Shown here: positions 60,451 through 64,000 of the stretch, piece by piece
Position numbering within the stretch: the stretch's first letter is position 1
How the letters are laid out: the number at the start of each line of letters is the position of its first letter
Origin: Dysosmobacter sp.
Lineage (GTDB): Bacteria > Bacillota > Clostridia > Oscillospirales > Oscillospiraceae
Length of the DNA stretch: 64,000 nt
Reading direction: 5' to 3'
Assembly: GCA_026169195.1 (NCBI GenBank)
Contig: JAPFEH010000046.1
Coordinates: 1-64,000, forward strand
The notes under the pieces: generated by a model
Databases searched by the model: none
What the model was told of the DNA's origin: nothing
The model's input: only the letters and a program-made list of their open reading frames with translations
Made by a program: the position numbers and the translations under genes

Positions 60451-60474
60451 AATTCCTATGGCAAAATAGGAATT
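60451..60474 (+). promoter_or_regulatory. Palindromic operator upstream of Rrf2 gene
   Basis: AATTCCTAT-GGCAAA-ATAGGAATT, perfect 9+9 inverted repeat. Confidence 0.75.
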
Positions 60475-60491
60475 GTAAAGGAGGAATGGAA

Positions 60492-60926
60492 ATGAAGGTA
60501 TCGACAAAGGGACGTTATGCGCTGCGGTTGATGACTGATATTGCCGCTCATGATAACGGCGGCTATGTATCCTTAAAGGAGGTTGCAAACCGTCAGAACA
60601 TTTCCATGAAATATTTGGAACAGATTGCCGGACTGCTGGCAAGGGCCGGGCTGCTGGCAAGCGGCCGGGGCGCGCAGGGAGGATACCGCCTGACCCGCCG
60701 TCCGGAGGAATATTCTGTGGGGAGTATCCTGCGTCTGACAGAGGGAACACTGGCGCCGGTGGCGTGTCTGGCAGGGGAGGAAAACCGCTGTGACCGGTGC
60801 GGGGAGTGCCCTACATTGGATTTCTGGTCAGGACTTTATGCCGCGGTGAATCAATATATTGATCATTATACACTTGCGGATTTGCTGGAGGAACAGATGC
60901 GCAAGCAAACGGAAGGACCGGCTTGA
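60492..60926 (+). CDS. Rrf2 family transcriptional regulator (IscR-like, three-Cys cluster)
   Basis: MKVSTKGRYALRLMTDIA...QGGYRLTR...CLAGEENRCDRCGECPT. Confidence 0.93.
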   Translation: MKVSTKGRYALRLMTDIAAHDNGGYVSLKEVANRQNISMKYLEQIAGLLARAGLLASGRGAQGGYRLTRRPEEYSVGSILRLTEGTLAPVACLAGEENRCDRCGECPTLDFWSGLYAAVNQYIDHYTLADLLEEQMRKQTEGPA

Positions 60927-60940
60927 GCCGGCCCTTCCAT
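60912..60940. terminator. Hairpin terminator
   Basis: GGAAGGACCGGC-TTGA-GCCGGCCCTTCC (one bulge). Confidence 0.65.
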
Positions 60941-60956
60941 TGTTTCTGTCGGGAAG

Positions 60957-61154
60957 TTACAGAGACTTCTCGTAGGATTCGATCATCTTCTTGACCATCT
61001 GGCCGCCCACGGAGCCGGCCTCGCGGCTGGTCAGGTCGCCGTTATAGCCTTCCTTCAGGTTGACGCCGACCTCAGAAGCGGCTTCCATCTTAAACTTATC
61101 CATAGCGGCGCGGGCCTCGGGAACGTTCAGCTTGTTAGAATTCTTGGTAGACAT
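60957..61154 (-). CDS. Alpha/beta-type small acid-soluble spore protein
   Basis: LNVPEARAAMDKFKMEAASEVGVNL...DLTSREAGSVGGQMVKKMI. Confidence 0.95.
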   Translation of the reverse strand: MSTKNSNKLNVPEARAAMDKFKMEAASEVGVNLKEGYNGDLTSREAGSVGGQMVKKMIESYEKSL

Positions 61155-61449
61155 GGTTGTTTCTCCTTTTCATCTTCATCAATTCTTCACTGTGGATTCC
61201 TTGGGTATCGCAGCCATAGCTTGTGCTGAAAAGAACGGATTATTCTGGTTTCCTGCCGGAAAAAAATGAAAATAATCATCACAGAACTCTGCGATGCGGC
61301 TGTTTTGGAAGAGTTGGAACGCGTAAAGACCGATCTGCCACCGGGGATCCGATCACTTTGTTTGCGGGGAAATACAGAAAAGAGTTGTAAAAATCCCGTT
61401 GTTGGTATATCATGTAAGTCAAGACCCATCTGAAACAGGAGGTTTGATT

Positions 61450-61635
61450 ATGAGTAAAACCGCAAGTATGGTCATGAAAATCATTGGCGCCAGCTTGGCT
61501 CTGGCGGCATTTGTATGCCTACTGATCGGCGGCTGGCACGACCTGTCCGTGGGATGTACCGGCATGAAAAAGCGGCTGGGAAAGAAATTCAGCTCTGAGT
61601 ATGACGATTACGCAGACGAGGAACTGTACCAGTAA
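61450..61635 (+). CDS. Small single-TM protein of unknown function
   Basis: One TM helix then basic stretch and acidic tail SEYDDYADEELYQ; RBS upstream. Confidence 0.6.
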   Translation: MSKTASMVMKIIGASLALAAFVCLLIGGWHDLSVGCTGMKKRLGKKFSSEYDDYADEELYQ

Positions 61636-61650
61636 CGATTGCGCAGTGTG

Positions 61651-61683
61651 AAAAAAGACCCTGCTTGGCAGGGCCTTTTTTCG
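61651..61683 (+). terminator. Intrinsic terminator
   Basis: AAAAAAGACCCTGC-TTG-GCAGGGCCTTTTTT. Confidence 0.75.
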
Positions 61684-61744
61684 TGCTGCGGCGGGAGAAT
61701 CGCGGCATCGCCGCGCGGAAGAATTAGCGGAATGAGGGAACACG

Positions 61745-62248
61745 ATGTATGATGAACTGACAGAAGTCGATATTAAAAAAATGCAGGAGGAAATTGACCA
61801 TCGGATCCGGGTACTGCGCCCTCAATTGATCGAAGAAGTACAGACAGCCCGGGCTTTTGGCGATCTCAGCGAAAATTTTGAATATAAATGCGCCAAGCAG
61901 GCAAAAAACCGCAACGAAAGCCGGATCCGGTATCTGGAGCGGATGATCCGGACTGCCAAGGTCATACAGGTGACGGGACAGGCGGATACCGTAGGGCTTT
62001 TTGACAAGGTGACGATTTTTAATGAGATGATGAAGCAGGAAATGACGCTTCAAATCGTGACGACTTTGCGGCAGGATGCATTGAAAGGCCTCATCAGCAA
62101 GGAGTCTCCTGTCGGGAAGGCCCTGTTGGGGCGAAAGGTGGGAGAACGGGTGCAGGTAGAAGTCAACGCTGCCTTGCGGTATTTTGTGGAGATTCGTGCT
62201 ATCGAAAAGGGGCAGGATGACGATTCTCTTGAAATCAGCAGCTATTGA
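61745..62248 (+). CDS. GreA/GreB-family transcription elongation factor-like protein
   Basis: ARAFGDLSENFEYKCAKQAKNRNESRIRYLERMI coiled-coil; SPVGKALLGRKVGERVQVEV C-domain. Confidence 0.88.
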   Translation: MYDELTEVDIKKMQEEIDHRIRVLRPQLIEEVQTARAFGDLSENFEYKCAKQAKNRNESRIRYLERMIRTAKVIQVTGQADTVGLFDKVTIFNEMMKQEMTLQIVTTLRQDALKGLISKESPVGKALLGRKVGERVQVEVNAALRYFVEIRAIEKGQDDDSLEISSY

Positions 62249-62308
62249 TGAATCTATGCAGCCAAAGCCCGCAGCCGTACAGAGAAACTGCGGCGGCAGA
62301 AGAGGAGG

Positions 62309-63190
62309 GTGAGAGCCGTGCATCCGATTTGTGCAAAGAGTATCCTCTCTGCCGACAATGGCATGAACCTGTACCGGGGATGCACCCATGGCTGCATTTA
62401 CTGTGATTCCCGCAGCACCTGCTATCAAATGGACCATCTCTTTGAAGATGTGGCAGTGAAGGTCAATGCCCCGGAACTGCTGGAAGCGGCGCTGCGGCGA
62501 AAGCGGCAGCGGTGCATGATCGGGACCGGTTCTATGTGTGACCCCTATCTGCCGCTGGAAAGGGAACTGAAATTGACCAGACGGTGCTTGGAATTGATCG
62601 ACCGGTACGATTTCGGCATTTCGATTTTGACCAAATCAGACCTGATTCTGCGGGATCTGGAGCTGCTCCGGCATATCAACCAAAAAACCCGTGTGGTGGT
62701 CTGCACCACGCTTACAACGTATGATGAGGAGCTGTGCCGTGTTCTGGAACCCCATGCCTGTTCAACACGGCAGCGTTTTGAAATGCTGCGGACTATGCGG
62801 GAGCAGGGGATCCACACCGGCGTATGGCTGTGCCCGATTTTGCCGTTCCTGAATGATACGGAGGAAAACCTGCATGGACTGCTGGAGTATTGCTTTGCAG
62901 CAGGGGTGGAAGCCATCGTGAATTTTGGCTTTGGCGTCACGCTGCGGGATGGGAGCAGGCAGTATTTTTACCGGCAGCTGGATGCACAATTTCCCGGAAT
63001 GAAAAACCGGTACATGGAAGCATTTGGGGACCGCTACCAATGCACAAGCCCCAACCATCCCCGCCTGTGGGCACAGTTCCGGCAAGCCTGTGAGGCCCGC
63101 GGCGTGATCCGGGAACCGGAAAAAGCCATGCTATGGCTGCGAGAATTTCGAGATCAACGGACTGGAGAGCAGATGGCTCTCTTTTCATAA
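62309..63190 (+). CDS. Radical SAM protein, SPL-like (Rv2578c-type)
   Basis: YRGCTHGCIYCDSR (CxxxCxxC); GTG start after AGGAGG. Confidence 0.85.
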   Translation: MRAVHPICAKSILSADNGMNLYRGCTHGCIYCDSRSTCYQMDHLFEDVAVKVNAPELLEAALRRKRQRCMIGTGSMCDPYLPLERELKLTRRCLELIDRYDFGISILTKSDLILRDLELLRHINQKTRVVVCTTLTTYDEELCRVLEPHACSTRQRFEMLRTMREQGIHTGVWLCPILPFLNDTEENLHGLLEYCFAAGVEAIVNFGFGVTLRDGSRQYFYRQLDAQFPGMKNRYMEAFGDRYQCTSPNHPRLWAQFRQACEARGVIREPEKAMLWLREFRDQRTGEQMALFS

Positions 63191-63212
63191 AAAATCATGA
63201 GGAGGCGTTCTT

Positions 63213-63563
63213 ATGTTATTTCTCTGTTATCCCAAATGCACGACCTGCCAAAAGGCAAGGGCGTATCTGGATGCCCGCGGCATCGCCTATGATCTGCGGG
63301 ATATCAAGCTGGAGCATCCGTCCGCGGAGGAGCTGACAGAATGGTGGCGGAAAAGCGGTCTGCCGCTGAAGAAATTTTTCAATACCAGCGGCTTGCAGTA
63401 TAAAGCTCTGGGCCTGAAGGACCGGCTGCCGGCCATGACGGAGGAGGAGCAGCTTGCACTGCTGGCAACCGATGGAATGCTGGTCAAGCGTCCGCTCCTG
63501 ATCGGTGACGGGGTTGTGCTGACGGGGTTCCGTCAGGCGGAATGGGATGAAAAACTGAAATGA
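63213..63563 (+). CDS. ArsC/Spx-family thioredoxin-like protein
   Basis: CYPKCTTCQKARAYLDARGI...FNTSGLQYKALGLKD...LVKRPLLIG. Confidence 0.9.
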   Translation: MLFLCYPKCTTCQKARAYLDARGIAYDLRDIKLEHPSAEELTEWWRKSGLPLKKFFNTSGLQYKALGLKDRLPAMTEEEQLALLATDGMLVKRPLLIGDGVVLTGFRQAEWDEKLK

Positions 63564-64000
63564 TCCGGCAATTTGATCTGGCACCGCTGGATGGGATCAC
63601 CAAGGTGGTGTTCCGGCAGGTGTGGAGCCGCCATTTCGGCGGAGCAGACCGCTGTTTTATCCCGTTTTTTTCCCCTACGGATCAGCATGTCATGACCGCC
63701 CGGGACTTTCGGGAGCTGGACCCTGCCGCCAACAGGGGGATGTCTGCCATTCCGCAGATCATGAGCTGCAAGGCGCCGGACTTTTTATGGGCGTCGGAGG
63801 TGCTGGGAGATCTGGGATATCTGGAAGTGAACCTGAATTTGGGCTGTCCCTCGGGTACCGTGACCGCCAAGGGCAAGGGGGCAGGCTTCTTGGCAAGGCC
63901 GGAGGAGCTGGATCGCTTTTTTGAGGAGGTATTCTCAAAGGTGCGGCTGCCGGTGTCCGTGAAGACCAGACTTGGGATCAGCGACCCGTCAGAGTTCTCA
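63560..64000 (+). CDS. tRNA-dihydrouridine synthase (3' truncated by window)
   Basis: My translation: MIRQFDLAPLDGITKVVFRQVW...NLNLGCPSGTVTAKGKGAGFLARPEEL...SVKTRLGI; ATGA overlap with arsC-like gene. Confidence 0.88.
   Translation, partial: MIRQFDLAPLDGITKVVFRQVWSRHFGGADRCFIPFFSPTDQHVMTARDFRELDPAANRGMSAIPQIMSCKAPDFLWASEVLGDLGYLEVNLNLGCPSGTVTAKGKGAGFLARPEELDRFFEEVFSKVRLPVSVKTRLGISDPSEFS

Overview
The window is a contiguous chromosomal segment of an endospore-forming Firmicute. It is probably Oscillospiraceae/Clostridia, inferred from Spo0A, SpmA/SpmB, an alpha/beta SASP, CtsR-ClpC and the flavodiiron protein. I annotated about 60 protein-coding genes on both strands. I found no rRNA, tRNA, CRISPR array, prophage or transposase. 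Most genes are core or housekeeping: folD, lgt, M16 peptidase pair, nrdD, pckA, rsmA, rsmI, dapA/B/H, ctsR-mcsA-clpC, copA-csoR, spo0A. The most interesting content lies in leaders and gene architectures. (1) An acyl-CoA dehydrogenase::EtfA-FAD-domain::rubredoxin trifusion sits directly upstream of an FprA flavodiiron protein, suggesting acyl-CoA-driven O2/NO reduction. (2) A candidate pyrBI-like, UTP-sensing translational attenuator (17-codon U-rich leader peptide plus terminator) precedes an NCS2 uracil permease. (3) A response regulator, histidine kinase and double-GerMN protein form an operon resembling MtrAB-LpqB. (4) Two lysine riboswitches control an NhaC-family transporter and the dap operon. 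(5) A yybP-ykoY (Mn2+) riboswitch precedes a P-type ATPase. (6) The CtsR operon lacks mcsB and has a zinc-site-depleted McsA. Several clear operators are readable (CtsR, CsoR, NrdR-like, PadR, Rrf2). All family calls come from reading motifs and were not confirmed by database search.
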